64,000 nucleotides of DNA, from contig NZ_CP131039.1 in the NCBI RefSeq assembly GCF_030657335.1, positions 682,001 through 746,000 on the forward strand, read 5' to 3'. The notes below the pieces were generated by a model. That model was not told the origin of the DNA, ran no database searches, and saw nothing but the letters and a program-made list of their open reading frames with translations. Shown here piece after piece: positions 1-8,895 of the stretch. Position numbers and translations under genes: made by a program. How positions within the stretch are numbered: position 1 is the stretch's first letter; each line of letters begins with the position of its first letter. This DNA comes from Croceibacterium aestuarii. Lineage in GTDB: Bacteria > Pseudomonadota > Alphaproteobacteria > Sphingomonadales > Sphingomonadaceae.

Positions 1-478
1 CCGACCAGACGTCGCGATCCTCGGGAATGACGTTGAAATCGCCGACCACCACGGTCGGTAGCTCCCGCGCGAGCAGTTCGCGCAAGCGAACGCGCAGGCG
101 CTCCATCCAGGCGAGCTTGTAGTCGAACTTGGGCCCGGGCTGCGGATTGCCGTTGGGCAGATACAGGTTGACGATTCGCACGCCCTTGACGTCGCACTCG
201 ATGAACCGCGCCTGCTCGTCGTCGGGATCGCCCGGTAGGCCCTTCACGACTTCGGCCGGGTCCTGGCCGTCGGCGAGAATGGCAACGCCGTTGAAGCCCT
301 TTTGGCCGTGCCAGATCGCGCGATAGCCGATCTTTTCGAATTCCTCGGCCGGAAAGCCCTCGTCCTGGCTCTTGATCTCCTGAAGGCAGGCGACAGCCGG
401 TCGGGTCTCCTCGAGCCACTCGATCAGGCGCGGTAGCCGCGCCTTGACGCCGTTGATGTTGAAGGATGCAATCCGCAT
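1..478 (-). CDS. xthA: Exodeoxyribonuclease III, N-terminal part (cut by window edge)
   Basis: Only the first about 159 residues are present; the rest lies left of base 1. The start is the ATG at 478-476. The N-terminus carries the ExoIII/AP-endonuclease signature: SFNINGVKAR, then LQEIK with the metal-binding Glu at residue 34, and later VVGDFN, the catalytic Asp/Asn motif. The family removes nucleotides from 3' ends and cleaves DNA at abasic sites in base excision repair, acting in the cytoplasm with Mg2+. It lies 10 bases downstream of the A-type Fe-S carrier on the same strand, so the two may be co-transcribed. The family identity is secure; the full length is unknown. Confidence 0.93.
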   Translation of the reverse strand, partial: MRIASFNINGVKARLPRLIEWLEETRPAVACLQEIKSQDEGFPAEEFEKIGYRAIWHGQKGFNGVAILADGQDPAEVVKGLPGDPDDEQARFIECDVKGVRIVNLYLPNGNPQPGPKFDYKLAWMERLRVRLRELLARELPTVVVGDFNVIPEDRDVWS

Positions 479-488
479 CCGCCGAACC

Positions 489-815
489 TTAGATGCCGAA
501 GCTGGAACCGCAACCGCAACCGGCGGCAGCATTGGGATTTTCGACCTTGAATGCCGCTCCGCCAAGCGACTCGACGAAATCGACCACGCTGCCGGCGACG
601 AGGTCGAGACTGACCGGGTCGACCACGAGCCGCACGCCATCGGTCTCGCTGACCGCATCGTCGCTCGCGGTTATTTCGGCTAGATCGAACTTGTATTGGA
701 AGCCGGAGCAGCCGCCGCCTTCGACCGAAAGCCGCAGGACGGCCGGCTTGCCTTGCCGCTGGGCGATCCACTCGACACGCCGGGCGGCTGCGGGAGTCAG
801 GGAAATACTGCTCAT
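489..815 (-). CDS. erpA: A-type iron-sulfur carrier (ErpA/IscA, HesB family)
   Basis: A protein of 108 residues, the usual length for this family. It has the three conserved cysteines that bind the cluster: one in GGGCSGFQY and two in the C-terminal GCGCGSSF. Such proteins receive Fe-S clusters from the assembly scaffold and pass them to apoproteins. It is separate from the SUF operon, whose own A-type protein lies at 28127-28489. Here it sits between xthA and a CBS-domain gene. ErpA is preferred to IscA because of its isolated position, but sequence alone does not decide this. Confidence 0.88.
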   Translation of the reverse strand: MSSISLTPAAARRVEWIAQRQGKPAVLRLSVEGGGCSGFQYKFDLAEITASDDAVSETDGVRLVVDPVSLDLVAGSVVDFVESLGGAAFKVENPNAAAGCGCGSSFGI

Positions 816-846
816 GCCTGCGATGTAGGGGGCGCGGGGTGCAGTC

Positions 847-1278
847 TCAAGCAGTCTGGATATATTGCCGCATCTGTTCCGCCTCGGCCGTTATTTCGTC
901 GAGGCGGCCTTTGACGATGTCTCCGATGGAGATGAACCCGATCATTCGACCCTCGTCCATCACCGGCAGGTGGCGGATGCGGCGCCGCGTCATCAGCGCC
1001 AGCGCCTCGTGGGCAGTGGCCGACGGGGGAATCGTTACGGCCGGCGCGGTCATAACTTCGCCGACTTCCCGTTCGAGGCAGAACGCGCCTTCGTCGGCCA
1101 GGCGGTAGAGCACGTCGCGCTCCGAAAAGATGCCGGCCACCTGCCCCGCGCGAATGACCGGGAGGGCGCCGATGCGCCGTTCGGCAAGGAGCTTGACCGC
1201 ATCGCGGACACGGTCGCCGGCCGAACAGCTCACGATGTCGGACGGGTCGCGCCGAACAATCAGATTGGCAATGTCCAT
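847..1278 (-). CDS. CBS-domain protein
   Basis: A protein of 143 residues consisting of two tandem CBS motifs and little else. The first is about residues 15-65 (RVRDAVKLLAERRIGALPV, then GIFSERDVL). The second is about residues 80-130 (HEALALMTRRRIRHLPV, then GFISIGDIV). CBS pairs bind adenosine nucleotides and usually sense energy state, but stand-alone ones have no fixed partner. The ATG at 1278 is chosen over upstream starts because GGGAAGAGGAA lies just before it and the family begins there (MDIANLIVRR). Its target is unknown. Confidence 0.88.
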   Translation of the reverse strand: MDIANLIVRRDPSDIVSCSAGDRVRDAVKLLAERRIGALPVIRAGQVAGIFSERDVLYRLADEGAFCLEREVGEVMTAPAVTIPPSATAHEALALMTRRRIRHLPVMDEGRMIGFISIGDIVKGRLDEITAEAEQMRQYIQTA

Positions 1279-1396
1279 GGCAATGTTCCTCTTCCCGCGT
1301 TCCAGTATGCCACAGGACGACGGAACGCGCGAATCCTGCAACGGGACGAGAAACAGGGGCGTTGATTGAAGCGTCAGACAAGAGCATCAGGCGCGC

Positions 1397-1678
1397 ATGG
1401 CCAAACCATCCCCCCTCGACCAACCCGAGAACGCCGCCCACGCCTGGGCCCGCTATCGCCGCCTGATGCGCTGGATGGCGATGTTCACGCTCACAGTCGT
1501 CGTGCTGGTTCTCGGGTTTCTGCGCTGGGAGGTCGGACCCTCGCCCATCCATTTCTATATCGCCACGGGTCTCGGGATCGGCGCGGCGATGATGCTGATG
1601 GCGGCTCTGATGGGCCTCGTCTTTCTATCCAGCGGAACGGGACACGACGAATCGGTATCCGACCTCGAGGATAAATAG
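1397..1678 (+). CDS. Small two-helix membrane protein, hypothetical
   Basis: A protein of 93 residues with a short polar N-terminus, a membrane segment at about residues 30-48 (FTLTVVVLVLGFL) and a second at about 58-82 (IATGLGIGAAMMLMAALMGLVFL). It ends in an acidic tail. I do not recognise a named family. It is transcribed away from the CBS gene and towards the ferredoxin gene, so it is probably a single-gene unit. The start ATG is at 1397. Confidence 0.7.
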   Translation: MAKPSPLDQPENAAHAWARYRRLMRWMAMFTLTVVVLVLGFLRWEVGPSPIHFYIATGLGIGAAMMLMAALMGLVFLSSGTGHDESVSDLEDK

Positions 1679-1692
1679 CGCCGGAGGGCGCG

Positions 1693-2163
1693 CTATTCGG
1701 CGGGACGAAGCCGGTAATCCTCGACCGGGACGCCGCCGATCAGGTGCTCCTGGATTATTCGTTCGAGCACCTCCTCGGTGCAGGAATGGTACCAGACGCG
1801 GTCGGGCCAGACGACGGCGATCGGGCCCGCGGTGCAGATCTGCAGACAGTCGGCCTTGGTCCGCTGTACGCCGCCGCCCGATTCCCGCGTGGGCCCGGCG
1901 AGCCCGAGTTCCTTGAGGCGCCGCTTGAGATACTTCCAGGCTCGCTCGCCGACGTCGCGCCGGCAGCATTCCTGCTTTTCCGACATTCCGCAGAGGAAGA
2001 TGTGACGCGAGAGCGTCTCGCCGCCGATCTTGGCCAGGGCCGCTTCGGCCCGGGCGAGGTCGGATATCGCTGCGGGTTTGCTCAGCGCTTCTTGCCTGCG
2101 ATTCGGGCGATTTCGGCCTGCACCATGCGATCGACGATCGCCGGAAGATGATCCTCGAGCCAT
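1693..2163 (-). CDS. Thioredoxin-like 2Fe-2S ferredoxin
   Basis: The conserved part begins at about residue 54 with [14 protein letters not shown] and continues with [12 protein letters not shown], the two cysteine groups of thioredoxin-fold 2Fe-2S ferredoxins (Shethna/NuoE-like). [15 protein letters not shown] and the C-terminal [12 protein letters not shown] are also family-typical. The protein probably carries electrons in the cytoplasm. The only canonical start, ATG at 2163, lies 82 bases inside the upstream popZ-like gene. A CTG at 2085 that overlaps the popZ stop would give a more typical 130-residue protein. The start is therefore uncertain; the family is not. Confidence 0.85.
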   Translation of the reverse strand: MARGSSSGDRRSHGAGRNRPNRRQEALSKPAAISDLARAEAALAKIGGETLSRHIFLCGMSEKQECCRRDVGERAWKYLKRRLKELGLAGPTRESGGGVQRTKADCLQICTAGPIAVVWPDRVWYHSCTEEVLERIIQEHLIGGVPVEDYRLRPAE

Positions 2164-2534
2164 TGCGCGAGCATCGGGCGGAGCATTTCGCGCACCAGGC
2201 CTTCGAGCGAGGTTTCCCCGGAGCGGACGATCTGTGGCTGCGCGCCAGGTTCCGCAAGCATGGCCAGGGCAGCGAGCGATTCGCGCATCGCCCCTGCGGT
2301 TTCGCGGGTGGTGAGCGCATCCTCGCCGCTGTCGTCTTCTTCGGCCAACTCGGCATCGGCGCCCAGTTGGAGCACTTCTTCTGCGTTCTCGGCGGTTTCG
2401 GACGGAGCACGGGCCATGCCTGCGCTCTCGCGCCTCTGCCGTTCGACAGAAGCGGATTCGCGGTTGTCGCGCGCGATAACTTTCTTGATCGATTCGAGGA
2501 TTTCCTCGACCGAAGGTTCGCCGTGCTGCCGCAT
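2082..2534 (-). CDS. popZ: PopZ-type cell-pole organising protein (DUF2497)
   Basis: A protein of 150 residues with the three-part plan of the DUF2497/PopZ family. It has an N-terminal helix ([19 protein letters not shown]), a low-complexity acidic middle rich in Glu, Ala and Ser (about residues 25-100), and a conserved C-terminal oligomerisation region ([20 protein letters not shown] and [13 protein letters not shown]). In Caulobacter PopZ forms a polar matrix that anchors the ParB-centromere complex and cell-cycle kinases. The gene start overlaps the tolC stop in a TGATG, so the genes are probably translationally coupled. The pole-organising role is inferred from the family. Confidence 0.85.
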   Translation of the reverse strand: MRQHGEPSVEEILESIKKVIARDNRESASVERQRRESAGMARAPSETAENAEEVLQLGADAELAEEDDSGEDALTTRETAGAMRESLAALAMLAEPGAQPQIVRSGETSLEGLVREMLRPMLAQWLEDHLPAIVDRMVQAEIARIAGKKR

Positions 2535-4003
2535 CAGTTTGTCAGTCCCGCCTGTTGCTCCGCGGGAATTTCCGCACCCTGGGCGGGAATGTCAACGGTG
2601 CGGGAGCTTTGCGTCTCGGGGTCCGGATCGCGCGACCAGTCCCAGATATTGCCCTTCACGCGATCATAATTGACCACAGGGTCGTACAACGCGCCCTCAT
2701 CGTCGATGCCGAGATCGCGCGCTTCGGCGCGGCCCATCGCCGCCAGCAGGCTGAATCCGGCGACATAGGCATTGCGCCGGGCGGTAACGAGCTGGACCTG
2801 GGCGCGCAGCAGTTCCTGCTGGGCGTCGAGGATGTTCAGGATCGTCCGGTTGCCGACGCTGTTCTCGGCTCGCACACCTTCGAGACTGAGCGCTGCCGCA
2901 TCGACCGCCGACTGCGTCGAAGCGATAATCGCCTGCGCCGCTTGCCAGCTCGAATAGGCCGAGCGAACCTGCGAGATGATGCTGCGCTCGGTCGAGACGA
3001 CCTGTTCGAGAGCCGCCGAGGCATTGGCCTGCGCCTGGCGCTGCTGCGCCGCCACCCGGCCTCCCTGAAACAACGGCAAGGTGAAGCGCACGCCCGCCTG
3101 TGCGGCAGTCGAGACCTGGGGCGATGGACCGCCGGTAAAGCCGCTGCCCAGCGTCCCGAGATAGTTCTGGTAGCTGCCGCTGGTGTAGAGCTCGAGCTTG
3201 GGCAGTCGCCCTGCGCCAGCCGTATCGATATCGTATCCGCTGGCCTTGGCCCGTTCGCGCGCCGCGATCAGGTCGGGATTGTTCATCAGGGCGGCGGAAA
3301 CCGCTTCGTCGACGCTGGCGGGCAGGCCGGGCAGCGGCGGCGGAGGCTGGAGATTGTCCGGCGCCATGCCGACCAGCGCGACGTAGTTTTCGCGCGCCGC
3401 AACAAGGTTAGCCTGGGCGGTTCGCAGGTCGCCCTGGGCAAGCGCCAGTCGGCTTTCCGACTGGGCCACGTCGGTGCGCGTCAGGTCGCCGATCTCGAAA
3501 CGGTCGCTGGTCGCTTGCAGATTGACCCGGAGGACCTCGACGTTGTTGGCCGAAAGGCTGGTCACCGCTTCGGTCCGGATCACGTCCATGTAGGCGGCGA
3601 CGACCTGCGCGAAGATCGAACTTTCGGTGCCGCGCAGGCCGGCCCGGCCCGCCTCGATGCGCTTCTTGGCAGCCTTGACGCCGTTGCGCACCGCTCCGCC
3701 CGAATAAATCGGGATGCTCAGGTCGCCGCTCCCGCTGAGCACGCGGTCCGGCGAGATGAAGCTCGACGAACTCTGCTTGAGATACTCGGTGTAAGTTGCC
3801 GAGGTGCTGACCGAGGGCAGTCCGCTGGCTTGCTGGATCACGACCGTCTCGTCGGTCGCGCGCTGCTGGGCGCGAGCGGCCTCGAGCGTGGGATTGTCCC
3901 CGTAAGCTGCGGTCAGCGCGTCCTTCAACGTGTCGGCCTGCGCCGGGACCGCAGCGAGGCAAGCGCCGGTGAGCAACAGCGTGCGCAGCGATCGACCCGT
4001 CAT
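2534..4003 (-). CDS. tolC: TolC-family outer membrane efflux protein
   Basis: A protein of 489 residues with a signal peptide ([15 protein letters not shown], cleavage near residue 22) followed by [17 protein letters not shown], the typical mature start of TolC/OEP proteins. Two repeats of helical hairpins follow. They include [19 protein letters not shown]-type coiled-coil stretches and the second-repeat counterpart near [21 protein letters not shown]. It forms the trimeric outer-membrane and periplasmic channel for type I secretion or RND efflux. No transporter gene is adjacent. The ATG at 4003 is used because the signal peptide begins there. It is followed directly by popZ. Confidence 0.92.
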   Translation of the reverse strand: MTGRSLRTLLLTGACLAAVPAQADTLKDALTAAYGDNPTLEAARAQQRATDETVVIQQASGLPSVSTSATYTEYLKQSSSSFISPDRVLSGSGDLSIPIYSGGAVRNGVKAAKKRIEAGRAGLRGTESSIFAQVVAAYMDVIRTEAVTSLSANNVEVLRVNLQATSDRFEIGDLTRTDVAQSESRLALAQGDLRTAQANLVAARENYVALVGMAPDNLQPPPPLPGLPASVDEAVSAALMNNPDLIAARERAKASGYDIDTAGAGRLPKLELYTSGSYQNYLGTLGSGFTGGPSPQVSTAAQAGVRFTLPLFQGGRVAAQQRQAQANASAALEQVVSTERSIISQVRSAYSSWQAAQAIIASTQSAVDAAALSLEGVRAENSVGNRTILNILDAQQELLRAQVQLVTARRNAYVAGFSLLAAMGRAEARDLGIDDEGALYDPVVNYDRVKGNIWDWSRDPDPETQSSRTVDIPAQGAEIPAEQQAGLTN

Positions 4004-4004
4004 C

Positions 4005-4598
4005 TCAGAAACTCCAGGCCTTGGCCTTGGCAAATTCGGGCAGGGCCGGAATGCCGACTTCTGCGAGGGCGCGCAGCGCCACGTCGCCGCCGGCCTCGCG
4101 ACCCACGGCAAGCCGGGTCAGCCCGTTGCGCACGAGGCCGCATACGACCCGGCCGTCATTCGCAAGCCGTTTGGTCAGCATCTCGGGCAAATGCTCGACC
4201 GCGCCATCGATCATCAGCAGGGTGAAATCTTTCTTGCGCGAGGCCTTGAGCGCCTCCTCCGGCGAAATGACTTCCAGGGAACCGGCGAGCGGTCCGACCA
4301 GCGCGGCAAGATAACCGCTGCCGCCATCGACGAGCAGGACCTTGTCGGCCAGCGTCGGTGCCGCTTCCTGCAGCATCATGCCTTGCACGATCGGTGCCGC
4401 AAGCCAGCGGCCCGCGCCCAGGGCAATTGCCCGGTCCATGTAGGCGACGCCTCGCGCCGCGGCGGGAACGAAGTCCTCGCGGGCCACGGCGGCCATGCGG
4501 CGAAGCACGAAGTCGGCGGTTACGCCGCTGGTGCGCAGCTGGCTGTCGATCATGGCCTTGCGAGCGGCGGGCATCGGGCGGTCTTCAACGACTGTCAC
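4005..4598 (-). CDS. Protein-L-isoaspartate O-methyltransferase-like protein
   Basis: A protein of 197 residues starting at the GTG at 4598 (preceded by CTCGAGG), because homologues begin near VEDRPMPAARKAMIDSQLR. It has the PCMT layout: the RKAMIDSQLRTSGV helix, VAREDFVP, and IVQGMMLQEAA in place of the PCMT substrate loop. The SAM-binding stretch is LLVDGGSGYLAALV, in which GGSGY replaces the canonical GxGSGY. PCMTs repair isoaspartyl residues. The short length and modified loop mean the activity is not certain. It ends one base before the tolC start, so it probably leads a PCMT-tolC-popZ-ferredoxin operon. Confidence 0.8.
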   Translation of the reverse strand: MTVVEDRPMPAARKAMIDSQLRTSGVTADFVLRRMAAVAREDFVPAAARGVAYMDRAIALGAGRWLAAPIVQGMMLQEAAPTLADKVLLVDGGSGYLAALVGPLAGSLEVISPEEALKASRKKDFTLLMIDGAVEHLPEMLTKRLANDGRVVCGLVRNGLTRLAVGREAGGDVALRALAEVGIPALPEFAKAKAWSF

Positions 4599-4774
4599 GG
4601 GACCTCGAGATATCGTCCTTTGGGCGTTCGGGGGAGCCTTAGGGCCTGCATCCGGCGCGGGCAATGCCATGCTTTGTCGCAAGTTGTGTTTTGAAACCCG
4701 TGCGAAGCGCTTTGACCACACCCGGTCGGGACGACTATGGCGCGCGCAACTCGCCGGACAGGAGATGGCACCCG

Positions 4775-6301
4775 ATGAGCGACATGGTCACGATCCGCGA
4801 GGAGGACCTGATCGAGAGCGTCGCCGACGCGCTGCAATACATCAGCTACTACCACCCGATGGACTACATCCGCGCGCTGGGTGACGCTTACGAGGCCGAA
4901 CAGGGCCCCGCGGCCAAGGATGCGATTGCCCAGATCCTGACCAACAGCCGCATGTGCGCCGAAGGGCACCGGCCGATCTGCCAGGACACCGGCATCGTCA
5001 ACGTGTTCGTCAAATGGGGCCAGGATTGCCGCCTCGGCTCTGCACGCAGCCTGCAGGACGTGATCGACGAAGGCGTGCGCCGGGCTTACACCAATCCCGA
5101 AAACAAGCTGCGTGCATCAGTCCTCGCCGACCCGGCGTTCACCCGGCGCAACACCCGTGACAATACACCCTGCGTGCTTTCGGTCGAAATGGTTCCGGGC
5201 AGCACGGTCTCGGTCGACGTCGCCGCCAAGGGGGGCGGCAGCGAGGCCAAGTCGAAGTTCAAGATGATGAATCCAAGCGACAACATCGTCGACTGGGTCC
5301 TCGAAATGCTGCCGCAGATGGGCGCCGGGTGGTGCCCGCCGGGCATGCTCGGCATCGGCATCGGAGGCACCGCCGAACATTGCGTGAAGCTGGCCAAGCA
5401 GAGCTTGATGGAACCGCTCGACATGGCCCAGCTCAAGCGGCGCGGACCGCACAACGATATCGAAGCGATGCGCATCGAAATCTTCGACAAGGTCAATGCG
5501 CTGGGCATCGGGGCTCAGGGCCTCGGCGGACTGGCGACCGTGCTCGATGTCAAGATCCTCGACGCGCCCTGCCATGCGGCCAACAAGCCCGTCGCGATGA
5601 TCCCCAACTGCGCCGCCACCCGCCATGCCCATTTCACCCTCGACGGGTCGGGTCCGGCCTATCTCGAGACGCCGAAGCTGTCCGACTGGCCCGATGTTCA
5701 CTGGCAGCCCGATGCCGCGGCGCGCCGCGTCGATCTCGATGCGCTTACCTCGCAAGAGGTGCAAAGCTGGAAGGCGGGAGACCGCCTTTTGCTCAACGGG
5801 GCGATGCTCACGGGCCGCGATGCGGCGCACAAGCGCATCAGAGACATGCTCGACAAGGGCCAGGAGCTGCCGGTCAGCTTCAGGGGCAGGGCGATCTACT
5901 ATGTCGGCCCGGTCGACCCGGTCGCCGGCGAAGTCGTCGGCCCGGCCGGCCCGACCACCGCGACCCGGATGGACAAGTTCATGGACACGATGCTCGATCA
6001 GGGGCTGCTCGCCTGCGTCGGCAAGGCCGAGCGCGGTCCGGCGGCAACCGAAGCGATCGCCAGACACAAGTCTGCCTACCTGATGGCGGTGGGCGGAGCG
6101 GCCTATCTCGTCTCGCGCGCGATCAAGGCGTCACGGGTCGTCGCCTTCGAGGATCTCGGCATGGAAGCGATCTACGAATTTACCGTCGAGGACATGCCGG
6201 TGACCGTGGCCGTCGATTCCGCGGGAAACAACGTCCACACACTGGCTCCGGCCGAGTGGAAGGCGCGAATTTCCGCAGAAAGGCTGCTCGAGGGCGCTTG
6301 A
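4775..6301 (+). CDS. fumA: Class I (4Fe-4S) fumarate hydratase
   Basis: A protein of 508 residues, full length for the single-chain fumarase in which the alpha and beta parts are fused. Cluster-ligand cysteines lie in RPICQDTGIV, GGTAEHCVKLAK and MIPNCAATRHAHF. GLGGLATVLDVKI and the C-terminal YYVGPVDPVAGEVVGPAGP are hallmark segments. It hydrates fumarate to L-malate in the TCA cycle and its cluster is oxygen-labile. The ATG at 4775 is chosen because CAGGAGATG lies before it; the longer reading frame overlaps the divergent PCMT gene. It stands alone, 73 bases before the histidine kinase. Confidence 0.94.
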   Translation: MSDMVTIREEDLIESVADALQYISYYHPMDYIRALGDAYEAEQGPAAKDAIAQILTNSRMCAEGHRPICQDTGIVNVFVKWGQDCRLGSARSLQDVIDEGVRRAYTNPENKLRASVLADPAFTRRNTRDNTPCVLSVEMVPGSTVSVDVAAKGGGSEAKSKFKMMNPSDNIVDWVLEMLPQMGAGWCPPGMLGIGIGGTAEHCVKLAKQSLMEPLDMAQLKRRGPHNDIEAMRIEIFDKVNALGIGAQGLGGLATVLDVKILDAPCHAANKPVAMIPNCAATRHAHFTLDGSGPAYLETPKLSDWPDVHWQPDAAARRVDLDALTSQEVQSWKAGDRLLLNGAMLTGRDAAHKRIRDMLDKGQELPVSFRGRAIYYVGPVDPVAGEVVGPAGPTTATRMDKFMDTMLDQGLLACVGKAERGPAATEAIARHKSAYLMAVGGAAYLVSRAIKASRVVAFEDLGMEAIYEFTVEDMPVTVAVDSAGNNVHTLAPAEWKARISAERLLEGA

Positions 6302-6374
6302 GGTTCGACCAAGCGCCGATTCGGCTCGACATCGGCGCTGGCAGAGGATCGCCGCAAGCGGCTATGGCGGCGTG

Positions 6375-7601
6375 ATGGACATTGCAGTCGAAGACAAGGC
6401 CCCGGCGCGGGTGCCTTTCCCCACCGTCCTGGCGTCGATCGTCGGACTGTGGGTGTGCTATTTCGTTCTGATCACCTTGCGCTCGTTGTCGCTCGAGCTC
6501 GGCTTCGAGAGCGAGATGATCTGGCGGCGCGCGCTGGTCTGCATCGCCGGAGTGGTCACGATGATCGGCTTCTGGCTGATCCTGCGCCTGTTCGACGACA
6601 AGCCGCTGTGGGCCAAGATCGTCGCGGCGCTGATCCTTTCGCTGCCGGTATCGATCATCCTCGCCCAGTCGAACGTTCTGATCTTCGCCTCGGTGGAAGA
6701 GCGCGCATATCGCGCGATGGCCGAACAACAGGGCTTCGAAGTCCGCCGCGATTCGTCGGGCGACCTGCTGGTCGAGGTTTCGGTTCCCGGCGCGACCGAC
6801 GGCGCAGGCAAGCCCAAAGCGGTCACCATCGGACGCAAGTCCGCCGACATGAACGTCTGGCAAAGCCTCGCCGAAATCGGTTTCGGGCGCTATTTCATGC
6901 TGCTGGCCTGGTGTGCGCTATATCTCGCCTTCCTGACCGGCGAGAAAGCGCGCGCAGCCGAGCGCCGCGAGGGCGAATTTCGCCGGGCGGCCAAGGCGGC
7001 CGAGCTTCGTTCGCTGCGGTACCAGGTCAATCCGCACTTCCTGTTCAATACGCTCAATTCGCTGTCCTCGCTGGTCCTGACCGGTAAGACCGCAGCGGCC
7101 GAACGGATGATCCAGACGATGTCGACCTTCTATCGGCGCAGCCTCGCCGGCGATCCGACCGTTGACGTTTCTCTCGACGAGGAATTCGCTCTGCAGCGGC
7201 TCTACCTCGATATCGAGAGGGCTCGTTTTCCCGAGCGTCTCGAAGCCCAGTTCGACCTGCCCGAGGCACTCGGCGATGCCCGGGTCCCCGGCATGATCCT
7301 CCAGCCGCTGGTCGAAAACTCGGTCAAGCACGCGGTCGCCCCGAGCCAGGGCCGAGTGACGATCACCGTGTCCGCGCGCGAGGAGTACGGCCGGCTGGTT
7401 GTAACCGTGGCGGACAACGGTGGAAGCACCGACGCTTCCCATGATCCGCGGCCCGGCTACGGTATTGGCCTGCGCAATGTCGAGCAACGCCTCGCCGCCC
7501 GCTTCGGCGACGAGGCGACGATCGTTTCCGGCCGCTCGTCGGAAGGCTATGCCACGCACTTGCGCCTGCCGCTGGTCGGTGTAGCAAAGGCCGCCGCATG
7601 A
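6375..7601 (+). CDS. LytS-type sensor histidine kinase (HK1)
   Basis: A protein of 408 residues. Four membrane segments lie at about residues 18-40, 52-75, 79-105 and 160-185, with a periplasmic loop between the last two. The His_kinase domain begins at YQVNPHFLFNTLNSLSS, where His221 is the likely phosphoacceptor. The ATPase part shows LQPLVENSVKHAV (N box), VTVADNGG and GYGIGLRNVEQRL. Its stop overlaps the start of the LytTR regulator by four bases (ATGA), so the two form a co-translated pair. The sensory input cannot be read from the sequence. A second pair of the same type is at 48500-50481. Confidence 0.92.
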   Translation: MDIAVEDKAPARVPFPTVLASIVGLWVCYFVLITLRSLSLELGFESEMIWRRALVCIAGVVTMIGFWLILRLFDDKPLWAKIVAALILSLPVSIILAQSNVLIFASVEERAYRAMAEQQGFEVRRDSSGDLLVEVSVPGATDGAGKPKAVTIGRKSADMNVWQSLAEIGFGRYFMLLAWCALYLAFLTGEKARAAERREGEFRRAAKAAELRSLRYQVNPHFLFNTLNSLSSLVLTGKTAAAERMIQTMSTFYRRSLAGDPTVDVSLDEEFALQRLYLDIERARFPERLEAQFDLPEALGDARVPGMILQPLVENSVKHAVAPSQGRVTITVSAREEYGRLVVTVADNGGSTDASHDPRPGYGIGLRNVEQRLAARFGDEATIVSGRSSEGYATHLRLPLVGVAKAAA

Positions 7602-8335
7602 CCGAGCAAGCCACGCAACCGCTCCGCGCGCTGATCGTCGACGACGAGCCGCTGGCGATCGAACGTATGCAGGTCCTCTGCGCCAAACTCGACGACCTCG
7701 CAGTCGTGGGCACGGCAAGCGACGGCAAGTCGGCGCTGCGCCTCGCCGAAACGCTCAAGCCGGACCTGCTTATGCTCGACATGACAATGCCGGGTATGGA
7801 CGGCCTCGCCGTGGCTCGCTCGCTCGCCGAAGGGGAAACGCCGCCGGCAGTGATTTTCGTCACCGCGCATGAAGACTTCGCGGTCGAGGCGTTCGATCTG
7901 GACGCAGTCGACTACGTGCTCAAGCCGGTCGCTTGCGATCGGCTCGAACGCGCTGTCGCACGGGCACTGTCGCGGCGCGGCAGCCGCAAGACGGGCGGAA
8001 GCCGCTGGCTGCGCGAGTTCTGGGTCCCCCACCGGTCCGAGCTGCTGCGCATCGAAGCCGAGCAGGTCGACCGGATCGATGCCGAGCGCGACTATGTCAG
8101 GCTCCATGTGGGCAATCGGAGCTACCTTCTGCTGCAGACCATCGCCGGGCTGGAAGCCAAGCTCGACCCGGAGGAATTCATCCGCATCCACCGTTCGACG
8201 ATTTTGCGACGCGAGGCGATTCGCGGCCTGCGCCACGAAGGTCTTGGCGTCTGGGCCGCGGAGATGGCCGATGGCGAGGCGTTGCGAATCGGCCGCACTT
8301 ACTTGCGCAAGGTCAAGGAAATGGCCGGCCGCTGA
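7598..8335 (+). CDS. LytTR-family response regulator (RR1)
   Basis: A protein of 245 residues. The N-terminal receiver domain (about 1-125) has the acidic pair DDE at 15-17, the phosphoacceptor Asp61 in LMLDMTMPG, and the conserved Thr and Lys in VTAHED and YVLKPV. The C-terminal LytTR DNA-binding domain (about 145-243) shows IDRIDAERDYVRLHV-type start, IRIHRSTILRREAI and the terminal RTYLRKVKEM. It is the cognate regulator of HK1. Members bind direct repeats upstream of their targets, but no target can be assigned here. Confidence 0.93.
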   Translation: MTEQATQPLRALIVDDEPLAIERMQVLCAKLDDLAVVGTASDGKSALRLAETLKPDLLMLDMTMPGMDGLAVARSLAEGETPPAVIFVTAHEDFAVEAFDLDAVDYVLKPVACDRLERAVARALSRRGSRKTGGSRWLREFWVPHRSELLRIEAEQVDRIDAERDYVRLHVGNRSYLLLQTIAGLEAKLDPEEFIRIHRSTILRREAIRGLRHEGLGVWAAEMADGEALRIGRTYLRKVKEMAGR

Positions 8336-8363
8336 CCGGCGCCGGCAAACCGATCCCCTACGA

Positions 8364-8403
8364 CACAAAAAAAGAAGGGCGTCCTCTCGCGAGGGCGCCC
8401 TTC
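8364..8403 (-). terminator. Intrinsic terminator of the UrcA gene
   Basis: A hairpin at 8375-8403 has arms AAGGGCG.CCTC and GAGGGCGCCCTT around a TCGC loop. On the minus strand it is followed by CTTTTTTTG. It lies 20 bases past the stop of the minus-strand UrcA gene. The same stem lies after the plus-strand regulator, but without a good T-run, so it favours the minus strand. Confidence 0.8.
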
Positions 8404-8423
8404 GGCGTGGCGGCTGGGGACGG

Positions 8424-8720
8424 TCAACCGCCGCGCTGGATTTCCGTGGTTAGGTAGGCGACCTGCACCGCCACCTTCTGGCGGGTCGCGCGGTAACAGG
8501 CGTCTTCATCGGCCGGCGTGGCAACCTGGCCATCGTCCTCGAAACGGCAGACTTTGCGCGCAGCCTTGTCGAGCCGGCTCTGCAGTTCGGCCTGCCCGGC
8601 GTCGCTGGTCAGGTCGAGGTCGCTATAAGCGACACGGGCGGTGCGCTCGGTGGCCATGGCGGGGGCGGCGGACAGCGCAGCGGCAAGGGCGCTGCCGATG
8701 ATGAGAGTGCGGGTCGTCAC
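8424..8720 (-). CDS. UrcA-family exported protein
   Basis: A protein of 98 residues starting at the GTG at 8720, which has a near-perfect AGGAGGAG ribosome site seven bases upstream. The signal peptide is TLIIGSALAAALSAAPAMA, with cleavage about residue 23. The mature part has the UrcA pattern: ARVAYSDLDLTSDAGQAEL, then AARKVC, and a second Cys in DEDACYRATR, which probably forms a disulfide. UrcA proteins are small periplasmic proteins of sphingomonads and caulobacters with no known function. It is convergent with RR1 and has its own terminator. Confidence 0.85.
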   Translation of the reverse strand: MTTRTLIIGSALAAALSAAPAMATERTARVAYSDLDLTSDAGQAELQSRLDKAARKVCRFEDDGQVATPADEDACYRATRQKVAVQVAYLTTEIQRGG

Positions 8721-8895
8721 GGTTCTATCTCCTCCTTCTGGGCGCGCCACGGTCCGTGGGGACTGGGGGTTGGACCGTGGCGCACTTGAACAATTAGGCA
8801 TGTCCGGGGGCTTTTTCGCGCAACCTTCGACCAGAATGCGCGCCGCGCCGACCAGCAACCGCACGGTCCGACGAACGACCGTCGCAGCCCGGCGA

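Noticed and set aside
2555-4225. Long plus-strand frame of 556 residues opposite tolC
   Set aside because: It is antisense to tolC and the PCMT gene, Arg-rich, with no domain; a by-product of high third-position GC.
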